Source: Rhizobiaceae bacterium (lineage in GTDB: Bacteria; Pseudomonadota; Alphaproteobacteria; Rhizobiales; Rhizobiaceae). Taken from it: DNA of 64,000 nt. This document shows, one piece after another, positions 8,431 to 17,716 of this stretch; the first letter of the stretch is position 1, and the number at the start of each line of letters is the position of its first letter. Below the pieces are notes generated by a model. That model saw nothing but the letters and a program-made list of their open reading frames with translations, did not search any database and was not told the origin of the DNA. Both the position numbers and the translations under genes were made by a program. Where the stretch lies: contig JARGOX010000004.1 in assembly GCA_029233925.1 (NCBI GenBank), forward strand, positions 248,001 to 312,000, given 5' to 3'.

Positions 8431-9396
8431 TCAGCTTCCAATCAACTTACCCTGAAAACCGGCAGCCGGTGCCTTGCCTCCAAGAGAATTGGTTATCAGG
8501 GTTACATTGGAATCGATCATGCCGATATAGGTGCCGGTATAGGTACCTGCTGACCCCATGGCGTCGGAAAAGAGCTGTCCGCCAACCACGACCTTGTGCC
8601 CCCGCGCCGCCGCACCTTCAATCAGTGCGCGCACATTGCGCACCGGTACGGATGTTTCAACAAATATGGATTGAATGTTGCGCTCAACGATAAGGTTGAC
8701 AATCTGATCAACGCGCTGCAACCCGGCTTCGCTCTCCGTTGAAAGACCTTGAATGCCAACCACCTCGAAATCATAGCTGCGCCCGAAGTAACCGAAGGCG
8801 TCATGCGCGGTGACAAGCACACGCTTGTCTTTCGGCACCGTTGCAAGACTCTCGTGCGTATAGGCGGCAAGCGCGCTGACCTGCAGCAAATAGTCTTTTG
8901 TATTGGCCGCATAGATGTCCGCGCCTTCAGGATCCAGACCAATCAATGCATCGCGTGCCGCTTCCACGACATAAGGCCATAAATCCGGCGTCATCCAGAT
9001 ATGGGGATCATATCGATCCGGATAGGCAACACTGGACCTGCGCAAATCCTCAGGCACGGCCTCGCCAATGGCAAAAACCGGCTTGCGTTTTGCCAGTTTC
9101 TCAAGGAATTCTTCCAGTTGCGCTTCCAGATAGAGCCCGTTCCAGAAAACCGCATCGGCACGAACCATGGCCGCTATGTCCGATTGCGTCTGACGATAGA
9201 GATGCGGATCAACCCCCTCGCCCATCAGCGTCACCACGGTGGCGCGATCGCCAGCGATTTTGTGCAGCGCATCACCAATCATGGAAACCGTAGCGACAAC
9301 AGTCAACCGGTCTGCCGCCCCGGCAGCCGTCACCGACAGATTGACTGCAAGCAATGAGGCGAAAACACCAATAACGATGAAAAAGCGACGCAACAT
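8431..9396 (-). CDS. sitA: Manganese/iron ABC transporter periplasmic binding protein
   Basis: A 321-residue cluster A-I (ZnuA/PsaA/SitA) solute-binding protein. Residues 1-28 form a signal peptide (MLRRFFIVIGVFASLLAV, cleavage near AAGAAD), so it is exported to the periplasm. Metal ligands can be placed at His in DPHLYRQTQSD, His in DPHIWMTP, Glu in FVETSVP and Asp in LFSDAMG. There is no His-rich loop of the ZnuA kind, which favours Mn/Fe over Zn. ATG 9396 is chosen; a TTG at 9426 would only extend the N-terminus before the signal peptide. It is the first gene of sitABCD, divergent from mutL. Confidence 0.94.
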   Translation of the reverse strand: MLRRFFIVIGVFASLLAVNLSVTAAGAADRLTVVATVSMIGDALHKIAGDRATVVTLMGEGVDPHLYRQTQSDIAAMVRADAVFWNGLYLEAQLEEFLEKLAKRKPVFAIGEAVPEDLRRSSVAYPDRYDPHIWMTPDLWPYVVEAARDALIGLDPEGADIYAANTKDYLLQVSALAAYTHESLATVPKDKRVLVTAHDAFGYFGRSYDFEVVGIQGLSTESEAGLQRVDQIVNLIVERNIQSIFVETSVPVRNVRALIEGAAARGHKVVVGGQLFSDAMGSAGTYTGTYIGMIDSNVTLITNSLGGKAPAAGFQGKLIGS

Positions 9397-9460
9397 CTTG
9401 AACGCACTCCATAATTTCTGGGCCAATCAAGCTCGCCCGGATCATACTGAAATTCTTTTA

Positions 9461-9477
9461 TTGCAAATCATTCGCAA
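9461..9477. promoter_or_regulatory. Putative Fur/Mur-type operator of sitABCD
   Basis: TTGCAAATCATTCGCAA is an imperfect palindrome (14 of 17 positions match its reverse complement) 65 bp upstream of the sitA ATG, followed by another GCAATTGC palindrome. AT-rich inverted repeats of this kind are bound by the Fur-family regulator Mur in Rhizobiales, which represses sitABCD when Mn is plentiful. The palindrome is seen; the assignment to Mur is inferred. Confidence 0.5.
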
Positions 9478-9550
9478 TTGCAAGAAAGATTGATCGTATA
9501 AGCCCACAACCCATCTTTTATTCAGGCAGCGAATCCAGGATGATCGCCCC

Positions 9551-11386
9551 ATGGCAGTCAAACATCTTTCAGAGACCCTCATAAACCAGATCGCCGCTGG
9601 TGAAGTGATCGAGCGACCGGCGAGCGTCGTCAAAGAATTGGTGGAGAACGCCATTGATGCGGGCGCAACGCGTGTCGAAATAGCGACCGCTGGCGGTGGC
9701 AAGGCGCTGATCAGGGTGACCGATGACGGTTGCGGCATGGATTCACAGGACCTGAGCCTGGCAATTCAAAGGCACTGTACCTCCAAAATCACTGACGGCC
9801 TTGACGCGATCGCCACGCTGGGTTTTCGTGGTGAAGCGCTGCCCTCTATCGGTTCGGTTGCCAAATTACGCATCCAGAGCCGGACGAAGGAGGCAGATAG
9901 CGGCTATGAGGTCAGCGTCGCCGGCGGCCTTGTACAAAAGGTCAGACCGGCAGCAGCCAATCGCGGTACAGTGGTTGAAGTCAGGGACATCTTCTACGCG
10001 ACACCTGCGCGACTGAAGTTTCTGAAAAGCGACCGCGCCGAGACCGGTGCCATTACGTCTATCGTCAAACGGATTGCAATTGCCTTTCCGCATGTGCGCA
10101 TTGCCCTTTCAGGCAGCGACCGCACAACAACCGAGTACCCGGCAACCGGGGATGATGAACTGGCCCGGATCGGCCAGGTCCTCGGCAGCGAATTTGCTGA
10201 CAATGCCATCGCAATTGACGCCGCTCGGGAAAATATCACCTTGACGGGCTATGCCTGTGTGCCGACCTACAATCGAGCCAATTCCCTGCAACAATATGCC
10301 TTTGTCAATGGCCGCCCGGTGCAGGACAAATTGATCCTGTCCGCATTGCGTGGCGCCTATGCGGACACCATACCGCGTGGCCGCTATCCGGTTGCCGTGC
10401 TGTCAATCAGGCTGGACCCGAGCCAGGTGGACGTAAATGTTCACCCCGCCAAGGCCGATGTCCGATTTCGCGATCCGGGCCTGTTGCGCGGTCTTATTAT
10501 CGGGGCCATTCGGCAATCGCTGACGCAGCATGGCGATCGCGCCTCCAGCGTAGGCGCCCGCGATATGGCTTCGGCATTCACAGCGGGTTTCGGCCCAAGG
10601 TTCGGATCAAAATTCGGGGCCCAACCCCAGATGGATCCCGCACACTATGACCCTTCAACATCACCTTTTCGGCCCTTCGGCAGCCCCGCAGGAACTGGAT
10701 TTTCCGACAATGGTCAGCGCGCTTTCAGCGCCTTTTCTGCCCCCACCGGTCGAAGCGACGCCCCCCCACTGACGGAGGCGGAAGGGTTGGATGGTTCAGA
10801 GCAGGATCACCCCCTGGGTGCAGCCCGCGCGCAACTGCACGAAAACTACATTGTTGCGCAAAGCAGGGATGGACTGGTTATCGTCGATCAGCACGCGGCG
10901 CATGAAAGGCTGGTTTATGAAAGCCTGAAGCAATCGCTGCATGCAGACCAGGTCCCCTCCCAGGTGTTGCTGATCCCCGAAATCGTCGATCTGCCGGAGG
11001 AGGACTGTGATCGTCTGGTGGCCCGCGCAGATGAATTGTCCCAACTTGGATTGACAATCGAGCGCTTTGGTCCAGGCGCAGTGGCCATTCGCGAGACGCC
11101 CTCCATTCTGGGCGAGATCGACGCTATTGGACTGGTGCGCCAATTGGCGGACGAGATTTCGGAGTGGGACGATTCGAGCGGTTTGCGTGCCCGGATAGAC
11201 TACGTGGCAGCGACGATGGCCTGTCACGGATCAGTGCGGTCCGGACGACGCCTGACGGCGGTGGAGATGAACAGCCTGTTGCGGCAAATGGAATCAACTC
11301 CGGGATCAGGGCAATGCAATCATGGTCGGCCAACCTACATTGAATTGAAACTTTCTGATATTGAGAGGCTGTTCGGCAGGCGATAA
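9551..11386 (+). CDS. mutL: DNA mismatch repair protein MutL
   Basis: A 611-residue mismatch-repair ATPase that couples mismatch recognition by MutS to strand incision. The N-terminal GHKL ATPase shows [34 protein letters not shown] and [11 protein letters not shown] low-complexity Pro/Gly/Ser linker occupies roughly residues 320-415. The C-terminal dimerisation domain carries [12 protein letters not shown], which fits the metal-binding endonuclease motif DQHA(X)2E(X)4E, plus ACHGS and CNHGRPT. It should therefore be a nicking MutL, as expected for bacteria lacking MutH. It is divergent from sitA. Confidence 0.97.
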   Translation: MAVKHLSETLINQIAAGEVIERPASVVKELVENAIDAGATRVEIATAGGGKALIRVTDDGCGMDSQDLSLAIQRHCTSKITDGLDAIATLGFRGEALPSIGSVAKLRIQSRTKEADSGYEVSVAGGLVQKVRPAAANRGTVVEVRDIFYATPARLKFLKSDRAETGAITSIVKRIAIAFPHVRIALSGSDRTTTEYPATGDDELARIGQVLGSEFADNAIAIDAARENITLTGYACVPTYNRANSLQQYAFVNGRPVQDKLILSALRGAYADTIPRGRYPVAVLSIRLDPSQVDVNVHPAKADVRFRDPGLLRGLIIGAIRQSLTQHGDRASSVGARDMASAFTAGFGPRFGSKFGAQPQMDPAHYDPSTSPFRPFGSPAGTGFSDNGQRAFSAFSAPTGRSDAPPLTEAEGLDGSEQDHPLGAARAQLHENYIVAQSRDGLVIVDQHAAHERLVYESLKQSLHADQVPSQVLLIPEIVDLPEEDCDRLVARADELSQLGLTIERFGPGAVAIRETPSILGEIDAIGLVRQLADEISEWDDSSGLRARIDYVAATMACHGSVRSGRRLTAVEMNSLLRQMESTPGSGQCNHGRPTYIELKLSDIERLFGRR

Positions 11387-11390
11387 GCCA

Positions 11391-11437
11391 GAACGGTTCA
11401 CCATGATGTGGTTCCATTTGATTGTGAACCGCTGTAG
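11391..11437. repeat. Small intergenic hairpin repeat after mutL
   Basis: CGGTTCAC (11394-11401) and GTGAACCG (11424-11431) form a perfect 8-bp stem with a 22-nt loop, 8 bp past the mutL stop. The loop and right arm share TTCCATTTGAT, and the spaced TGAA..CGCT.TA, with the terminal inverted repeats of the element at 54609-54909, so it looks like a member of the same family. No T-run follows, so it is not a canonical terminator. Confidence 0.55.
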
Positions 11438-11473
11438 AATATGGCATACGCAGCAGCACGACAGGAATGCCAC

Positions 11474-11704
11474 ATGAATCGATTTGAAGGACATGGCTCC
11501 GGCGAGGCCAAAATCCGCTATCTGGACGCTGACTTTGAGGTCGTCCAGCCTGGAACCCACGTGCGCTGCGCCATCACCGGGGAGATCATTCCGCTGGAAG
11601 AGCTCAAATACTGGAGCGTCGCTCGCCAGGAACCCTATCTTGACGCAACGGCGTCACTGAAAGCCGACCGCGAAGCCGGCGTATTGCCGACACAAAAAAC
11701 CTGA
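11474..11704 (+). CDS. DUF2093 domain protein
   Basis: A 76-residue small protein of unknown function from a family found in Alphaproteobacteria. The whole length matches the family pattern as I know it: MNRFEGHGSGEAKIRYLD, then VQPGTHVRCAITGE and LEELKYWSVARQEPY. The CAITGE stretch suggests a small structural turn; only one Cys is present, so there is no zinc ribbon. ATG 11474 is the conserved start; an upstream ATG at 11441 would add 11 unrelated residues. It is convergent with lpxK, which ends 24 bp downstream. Confidence 0.85.
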   Translation: MNRFEGHGSGEAKIRYLDADFEVVQPGTHVRCAITGEIIPLEELKYWSVARQEPYLDATASLKADREAGVLPTQKT

Positions 11705-11728
11705 CAGCGCACCGCTTACCATCCGCTA

Positions 11729-12760
11729 TCAACCGTTCTGCAGTTTTCTTTTCTTGAAAGACCCGATTGCGCTGCTGATGATTGTCGCGGCAATATCGGG
11801 TTGCTCAAATTCCAGACGCACGTCCAGCACCCGGGATTTGTCAGCAAGTTCGGCAGTAAGCCCCCGGCCTGCCCTGAGCCGAACCATATCCTTGCTCGTG
11901 GTGACGATGTCCAGTTGGTTGGCGGCCGCCGTTTCCAGAATTTCGCGGATTTCCTCGTCACTGAAATGGTGATGATCGCCAAAACTGCGTTCGCTGACCA
12001 AATGTGCGCCCGTTGAGCGCAGGCTGTCGAAGAATTTTTCTGGATTGCCAATGGCCGCAAAGGCCAGCAGGCGTTTGTCTTTGAATGTACGGGCTTTTTG
12101 CACTGCCAGTGCGCCGGAAAAAACCGGCTTGGCAGCGCGTGCAGCGCTGCGGATGGCTCGATCAGCCGCCGTGCCTTCACCAATCACCAGCAAGGCCGAC
12201 GCATGGCGCATCTGGTCGAGCAAAGGTGCGCGCATCGGTCCACCCGGAATGACATGTCCATTGCCTATTCCGCGATGGGCATCGACAACCAGCAGAGCAT
12301 AGTCAAACAACAGGGCTGCGCTTTGAAACCCATCATCCATGATGATGATGTCAGCGCCCTCCAGCAACAAACGTCTGGCGCCCTCGACCCGGTCCGCAGA
12401 AACGACCGTCAGCGCCTTTGCCGCAAGAAGCAAAGGTTCATCACCCACTTCACGGGCGTCGTGGCGGGAGACCTCGACGCGGGTTGCAGTGCGCACATTG
12501 CCGCGATAGCCACGCGACAAAAAACCGGGTTTCATGCCCGCCTTTCGGGCAGCATCGGCAAGCGCCAAGGCTGTTGGTGTCTTGCCGGCACCCCCAACGG
12601 TGAAATTTCCGACGCAGATCACCGGCGCATCGACCGGTGTGCGTGGCGCCCGTTCCATCCGTGAACGGGCAATGGAACCATAGACCCAGGAAGCAGGATA
12701 AAGCGCCCAGGCGCGCCAGTCCGATTTCAACCACCAGAAAGGGGGCGCTTCACTTACCAT
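11729..12760 (-). CDS. lpxK: Tetraacyldisaccharide 4'-kinase
   Basis: A 343-residue inner-membrane-associated P-loop kinase that phosphorylates the 4' position of the lipid A disaccharide, giving lipid IVA. The P-loop reads VGNFTVGGAGKTPTALAL (residues ~50-67), and DDGFQ near residue 140 is the family hallmark. The N-terminal hydrophobic helix (ALYPASWVYGSIA) fits membrane attachment. It overlaps waaA by 7 bp, and the two act in consecutive steps. It is the last gene of the minus-strand block that begins with pmbA. Confidence 0.95.
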   Translation of the reverse strand: MVSEAPPFWWLKSDWRAWALYPASWVYGSIARSRMERAPRTPVDAPVICVGNFTVGGAGKTPTALALADAARKAGMKPGFLSRGYRGNVRTATRVEVSRHDAREVGDEPLLLAAKALTVVSADRVEGARRLLLEGADIIIMDDGFQSAALLFDYALLVVDAHRGIGNGHVIPGGPMRAPLLDQMRHASALLVIGEGTAADRAIRSAARAAKPVFSGALAVQKARTFKDKRLLAFAAIGNPEKFFDSLRSTGAHLVSERSFGDHHHFSDEEIREILETAAANQLDIVTTSKDMVRLRAGRGLTAELADKSRVLDVRLEFEQPDIAATIISSAIGSFKKRKLQNG

Positions 12761-14079
12761 TTTGGTTTCCGACCTGGCTCATGGCGCAATTCCGCTTTGA
12801 CAGTCAGAGGGTTGATATAGGGTTCCAACGCCATGATGGTTCGCGGCAAAGCGCCACTGAGCTCCTCAACCGTCTTGCGCGCTGCCGCACGCATCTTGTC
12901 GCTTGCTCTGCGATTGCTCATGAGAAACTCCACAGATTTTGCCAGGGTTTCACCATCATTGACCAACCGTGCGCCACCGTTCTTGATAAGACTGCGGTAG
13001 CTGTCGCGGAAATTCTGGATATTGCGACCAGACAGGATCACGCAGTCACACATGGCAGGCTCCAGAGGATTCTGACCACCTGTTGATGTCAGCGACCGCC
13101 CGACAAATGCGATCTGCGACAGATTGAGATACAGACCCATTTCACCGATCGTATCGCCGAGATAGACCTGTGTCTCCGCCGTGATCACGTCGCCGCGGGA
13201 ACGGCGCGCCGTCACCAATCCGCGTGCCTCCAGCATTTCTTCCACGTCATCTGCCCGCTCGGGATGCCGGGGCACGATGATTGTGAGAGCCTTGTGACTG
13301 GCTTTTAGGCTTTCGTGAACGTCAGCCGCAATGTCTTCTTCGCCTGCATGGGTTGATACCGCTGCCCAGACCTGACGATCTCCAACCCATTGTTTCAATT
13401 TTTTGTATTCGGCCTCATCATAGGGCGGTGGAAGCGTATCAACCTTGAGATTGCCCGAAACGGTGACCGGACGGGCGCCCAGGATACGGAACCTCTCGGC
13501 ATCCACATCGGATTGGGCAATCACCAGAGACATATTCTCAAACAGTGCTTCTGCCAGATGGGGACGTTTTCGCCAGTTCCTGAAGGAGCGGTCCGACAAG
13601 CGGCCATTGACCAGCACCTGGGGCATTTGGCGCGCTCCCAGTTCCAGGATGGTAACCGGCCAGATTTCCGACTCTGCAATCAATGCCAGATCCGGCTTCC
13701 AGTAATCAAGAAACCGACTGATCGCCGGCTTGAGATCAAGCGGTACATATTGATGGATGATCGTATCGCCCAGTCGTTCGCTGGCCACGGTGGCAGAGGT
13801 TACCGTGCCGGTTGTCAGAACGACAGAAATGCCGCGCCGGTGCACCTCCTCCATCAACGGAATAACCGCCGTTGTTTCACCGACACTTGCCGCATGCACC
13901 CAGACAACGGGGCCTTCCGGACGAATGACGCTGGCATGTCCGTAACGCTCCCGCCGGCGATCCGGATCTTCTTTACCCTTCGATGCCCTGACGGCCAGGT
14001 AAGAGCCCAGAAACGGATAGATGGAGGATCCGAAAAGGCGATAGGCCGTCAGCAATACACGCGCCCAAACCAAGCTCAT
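12754..14079 (-). CDS. waaA: 3-deoxy-D-manno-octulosonic acid transferase
   Basis: A 441-residue GT30 glycosyltransferase that adds Kdo from CMP-Kdo to lipid IVA at the cytoplasmic face of the inner membrane. An N-terminal membrane anchor is followed by ERYG, VWVHAASVGET with the catalytic-region Glu, TTGTVTSA, AESEIWP and VNGRLSDRSFRNWRK. Near the C-terminus, FVGRSLTSTGGQNPLEPA is the conserved sugar-nucleotide site. It overlaps the DUF374 gene by 4 bp (ATGA) and lpxK by 7 bp, so the three genes are tightly coupled. How many Kdo units are added cannot be read from sequence. Confidence 0.95.
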   Translation of the reverse strand: MSLVWARVLLTAYRLFGSSIYPFLGSYLAVRASKGKEDPDRRRERYGHASVIRPEGPVVWVHAASVGETTAVIPLMEEVHRRGISVVLTTGTVTSATVASERLGDTIIHQYVPLDLKPAISRFLDYWKPDLALIAESEIWPVTILELGARQMPQVLVNGRLSDRSFRNWRKRPHLAEALFENMSLVIAQSDVDAERFRILGARPVTVSGNLKVDTLPPPYDEAEYKKLKQWVGDRQVWAAVSTHAGEEDIAADVHESLKASHKALTIIVPRHPERADDVEEMLEARGLVTARRSRGDVITAETQVYLGDTIGEMGLYLNLSQIAFVGRSLTSTGGQNPLEPAMCDCVILSGRNIQNFRDSYRSLIKNGGARLVNDGETLAKSVEFLMSNRRASDKMRAAARKTVEELSGALPRTIMALEPYINPLTVKAELRHEPGRKPKW

Positions 14080-14795
14080 GCGCGTGCACCAACCGCCTGG
14101 TACGCTTTCTCGGTTACACGATTCAACTCGTTGGTTAACATCTGTCGAAAGTCTGCCACTTCTGCATCCGAAGCATCACGGGGTATGTGGATAGGATTGC
14201 CGAGCTTAAGGCACGCGCGACCGAATGGTAAATTAATCGTTGTCTTGTCCCATGATTTTTCGACAATATGATAGCGACTAGTCGCAACAGCAAGCGGAAT
14301 GATCGGACGGCCCGAAAGTTTGCCAAGGGTAACGATCCCTTCGCCGGCCTGCCGGGGGGCACCTTTTGAAATATCGGCAATCATGACAATATTGAGCCCG
14401 CGCGCCAGCGCTTTCAACATGCCTTTCAGTGCTCTAATTCCGCCCTTTTCGATTGTTTGCGTTCTCTCCCGTCCGCCAGAACCGCGAATGACCATCACGC
14501 CGGCTTTTTCCAGAACACGGGCATTGATCTCCGCATCGGCACTCTTGGACACGAGCGCAGCAACATCCTCATTGTCAGGATACAAAAAAGGCGCCATCAA
14601 TTGCTGGCCATGCCACAGGGCGATGATGACGGGTGTTTTTCCATCCACCGCCTGCACCAGATTGTCAGAGTCGGAAATAAAACGATTGGTCTTGTGAACA
14701 AAAACCAGCGCACCGTAAAGCAGCGTGGCGGCAATGCTTTGAAACCTGTTCGAAGCCAGCAGGGTTTTTCCAAAACGTCTAACCGCCTTTTTCAA
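14076..14795 (-). CDS. DUF374 lysophospholipid acyltransferase-like protein (TTG start)
   Basis: A 239-residue protein of the DUF374/LPLAT-like family that sits with Kdo/lipid A genes across the Rhizobiales. Visible are IALWHGQQLMAPF (equivalent of the acyltransferase H-box) and RGSGGRERTQT. In place of the usual TPDGPRGP the third block reads ADISKGAPRQAGEGIV. The start must be TTG 14795: a GGGAGA site precedes it, a stop lies just upstream in frame, and the next Met comes after the catalytic block. Acyl donor and acceptor are unknown; modification of lipid A or a lysolipid is an inference from context. Confidence 0.8.
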   Translation of the reverse strand: MKKAVRRFGKTLLASNRFQSIAATLLYGALVFVHKTNRFISDSDNLVQAVDGKTPVIIALWHGQQLMAPFLYPDNEDVAALVSKSADAEINARVLEKAGVMVIRGSGGRERTQTIEKGGIRALKGMLKALARGLNIVMIADISKGAPRQAGEGIVTLGKLSGRPIIPLAVATSRYHIVEKSWDKTTINLPFGRACLKLGNPIHIPRDASDAEVADFRQMLTNELNRVTEKAYQAVGARA

Positions 14796-15089
14796 ACAGT
14801 ATCTCCCTTATTCGTAACGGGTCCCGCCAGGACCATTTGGCCCGGTGACCACAATGTCAAAATTGCGCTTGTTGGTGAATAACGAAATGCCTGCACTCAA
14901 TGAAATACCGTTTTCACCAGGTGCAGGAATATGCCTGAAAACCGTCGGAAAGGCTGTTTGAAGGAAGTGTCTTATAGATTTACACCCAATCCTGCGGCAA
15001 TTGGGCCAGCGGTATAGGGCATAGACTTAGACGCAATCCCGTTCCATCATCAGGACCGGCAAGGCAGCCGCCCGGGGTTTACAAGCGGA

Positions 15090-15323
15090 TCAGGAATCCT
15101 CATCAGGATTAAGGAATTTGTGCATATGCACAATGAAATACCGCATATGGGCATTGTCGACCGTTTGTTGGGCTTTTGACTTCCAAACCTCGTAAGCTGC
15201 TTTGTAGTTGGGATAAATACCAACGATGTCCAGTTCGTCCAGATCGCGAAAACGGACCTCACTGAGTTCGTCCAGTTCGCCGCCAAACACCAGATGCAGA
15301 AGCTGCTTTTCCTTGTCTACCAT
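15090..15323 (-). CDS. DUF4170 domain protein
   Basis: A 77-residue uncharacterised protein of the DUF4170 family. Its conserved core, QLLHLVFGGELDEL, DLDELDIVGIYPNY and DNAHMRYFIVHMHK, covers nearly the entire length. ATG 15323 follows a GGAG site at the right spacing (TGGAGAATTTG), so the upstream GTG extension is rejected. In Rhizobiales this gene commonly sits between cysQ and the lipid A genes, as here. The compact alpha/beta pattern gives no hint of catalysis. Confidence 0.85.
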   Translation of the reverse strand: MVDKEKQLLHLVFGGELDELSEVRFRDLDELDIVGIYPNYKAAYEVWKSKAQQTVDNAHMRYFIVHMHKFLNPDEDS

Positions 15324-15485
15324 CAAATTCTCCATCAACACTGGGGCCGGATCGTTGCAATCAATCGATTCCAGGCCCTTGAAAACTGTTTAGAGCGGAT
15401 TGTTCGAAAAACCGCTGCAGATTCACTGCGGAACACTGCTGGCACGCAGACCCGCATCTTCACAGGCGGTTTGCTGCAATTACCC

Positions 15486-16262
15486 TCAAAGGTCAATGCC
15501 GCTCAACGCATCATGTATCGCAGGAAGAAAACCCGTTGGGGCCGCAACCAGCAAGCCATGCGTGACCAAATCCCTGTTATAGCGCAGTAGCGCACCGTCT
15601 GTATCAACAATAGCGCCACCAGCATTTTGCAAAATCAAATCTGCTGCGGCCAGATCCCAATCATGGGAATGCGGCTTGATCAGGGTTGCCGCTAACCGTC
15701 CGTCCGCGACCATGGCAATGCGATAGGCCAACGATGGAATATGCTGGGCACGCTCTCTGTCACGCATGAATTCTTCCGGCAGACGCCGCAAGACGTTTTC
15801 GGGTGCAGCGATCTGTACTCTGCTGTCCGGCCCCGCCACCTGGATCGGCTTGTTGTTCCTGCTTGCGCTGCCATCGAGGCCGGAGGCAAAAAATTCTTCC
15901 CGCGCCGGGCACGCCAGCACCCCGGCAATAGTGCGGCCATCGAGAACGACGGCGACACTGACACACCACACATCATCTCCATTGACAAAGGCGCGTGTGC
16001 CGTCAATCGGATCGACGACAAAAACGGCTTTGCCTTCCAGACGAGAACTGTCATCAACCGTTTCCTCGGACAACCAGCCATAGTCTGGACGCGCCTGACG
16101 AAGCTTCGTGTGCAGGAAGGTGTTGACGGCAATATCTGCTTCGCTGACCGGTGAGGCGCCACTCTTGTACCACACATCGGGATCCTTGCGAAAATAGCGC
16201 ATGGCAATCTCGCCAGCTTCATGTGCAGCATCGCTGATCAATGCCAGATCATCGCCGATCAT
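15486..16262 (-). CDS. cysQ: 3'(2'),5'-bisphosphate nucleotidase / inositol monophosphatase family
   Basis: A 258-residue Mg-dependent, Li-sensitive-type phosphatase. The metal site shows WLSEET, DPIDGTRAF and SHDWDLAAADLI, in the usual order. The CysQ branch removes the 3'-phosphate from PAP formed in sulfate assimilation and sulfotransfer; the inositol monophosphatase branch is the alternative. Placement next to pmbA and DUF4170 matches the rhizobial genes annotated as CysQ. ATG 16262 begins 1 bp after the pmbA stop. A TTG at 16277 is possible but has no better ribosome site. Confidence 0.85.
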   Translation of the reverse strand: MIGDDLALISDAAHEAGEIAMRYFRKDPDVWYKSGASPVSEADIAVNTFLHTKLRQARPDYGWLSEETVDDSSRLEGKAVFVVDPIDGTRAFVNGDDVWCVSVAVVLDGRTIAGVLACPAREEFFASGLDGSASRNNKPIQVAGPDSRVQIAAPENVLRRLPEEFMRDRERAQHIPSLAYRIAMVADGRLAATLIKPHSHDWDLAAADLILQNAGGAIVDTDGALLRYNRDLVTHGLLVAAPTGFLPAIHDALSGIDL

Positions 16263-16263
16263 C

Positions 16264-17610
16264 TTATTTTCCAGCAAGTGTCATGCCTTCTATGGCCAGG
16301 GTTGGAGAGGCCGTGCCAAATTTGCGGTCGATATCGCTGGCAGGCGTCATGTTCATGAACATTTCTTTCAGGTTGGATGCAATGGTCACTTCCGAAACCG
16401 GATAGGTCAGTTCACCGTTTTCAATCCAGAAACCGGATGCGCCGCGACTGTATTCGCCGGTAATCATGTTGACACCATGGCCGATGACTTCCGTGACGTA
16501 AAATCCGGATTTGACCCCACCGATCATTGCCTCGGCGCTCAGGGTGCCCGGTTCGAGCGCCAGATTGGTCGATCCCGGGTTCACATTCGATCCTGCCCGC
16601 ACGCCACGTCCATTTGTGTGCAGGCCCAGTTCGCGCGCCGTACCGGTGGAAAGGAACCAGGCTTGCAAAACACCATCCTCAACCATGTTCAACCGGGTGC
16701 CACGAACGCCCTCGCCGTCAAACGGTCTCGAACTCGGGCCGCGTATGATCTGCGGATCGTCCGTAACGCATATGCCCGGCTTCATGATGGCCTGCCCCAT
16801 CCTGTCGCGCAGAAAGCTGGTCTTGCGCGCAATGGCCGCACCATTGATAGCGCCGGCGAGATGTCCGACGAAACCGCGCGCAACACGCGGATCCAGTATC
16901 ACTGTGATGCCGGATGCGGTGTCGACCTTGCGAGGGTTCACACGCCGCACCACGCGATTGCCAGCAGATCTGCCGATCGATTCAGGATTGTCCAGATCAG
17001 CAAAATACAAGCGCGAGTCAAACTCGTAATCACGCTCCATCAATGTGCCCTCGCCAGCAATGACACTGACAGAGCGACCGAAGCGGGTCCCCGCGTAGGA
17101 ACCGGTAAAACCCTCAGAGGTGACGAGGACCAGACCGCCCATGCCTGATGAAGCCCCAGCACCACCTGAATTGCTGACACCCTCAATGCCGAGTGCCGCC
17201 TCTTCCATCGCCAGCGCCGCATCCGTCAGGGCTGCAGCATCAACTTCGGTTGCATCGAACAAATCCAGATCATCGTAGGTCTTGGCCAGGGTTTCCGGAT
17301 CGGCCAGAGCCGCAAAGGGATCTTCGGGAGAAACGCGCGCCATGGCAACTGCACGCTCGGCCAGTTCGACAGCATCAATGCCGGCATTTGCATTGACGCT
17401 GGCAACCTGGTTGCCGACAAACACACGAAGAGAAAAACTGTCACCTTCAGATGAATCGGTACCCTCGACTTTTCCAAGACGAACATTGACCGAAGTCGAG
17501 CGCCCTCTCACGACTACTGCGTCGCAGCGATCTGCACCGGCTTTTTTTGCCTGTTCCACGAGTTGCGCCGCTTTGTTAACAAGTTCTTCTGTCTTATCCG
17601 CTTGAAACAT
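16264..17610 (-). CDS. pmbA: TldE/PmbA family metalloprotease subunit
   Basis: A 448-residue member of the TldD/PmbA family. With TldD it forms a protease that processes small peptides and degrades CcdA-like antitoxins in other bacteria; TldE itself lacks the zinc-binding HExxxH. No HExxxH is visible here, which agrees with a PmbA/TldE role. The conserved C-terminal block reads GHGVNMITGEYSRGASGFWIE, followed by PVSEVTIASNLKEMF. It is the first gene of the minus-strand block and lies 106 bp from the divergent antiporter gene. tldD is not in the window. Confidence 0.92.
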   Translation of the reverse strand: MFQADKTEELVNKAAQLVEQAKKAGADRCDAVVVRGRSTSVNVRLGKVEGTDSSEGDSFSLRVFVGNQVASVNANAGIDAVELAERAVAMARVSPEDPFAALADPETLAKTYDDLDLFDATEVDAAALTDAALAMEEAALGIEGVSNSGGAGASSGMGGLVLVTSEGFTGSYAGTRFGRSVSVIAGEGTLMERDYEFDSRLYFADLDNPESIGRSAGNRVVRRVNPRKVDTASGITVILDPRVARGFVGHLAGAINGAAIARKTSFLRDRMGQAIMKPGICVTDDPQIIRGPSSRPFDGEGVRGTRLNMVEDGVLQAWFLSTGTARELGLHTNGRGVRAGSNVNPGSTNLALEPGTLSAEAMIGGVKSGFYVTEVIGHGVNMITGEYSRGASGFWIENGELTYPVSEVTIASNLKEMFMNMTPASDIDRKFGTASPTLAIEGMTLAGK

Positions 17611-17716
17611 TTATCAGGCCTTTCTGCTGGGCTCCATTTATTGTGGCGCCGACCAATCATCAAGGCTAATAACGGAATGTTCAACCAACTGATAGTGTTC
17701 TTGAAGGGCACAATTT

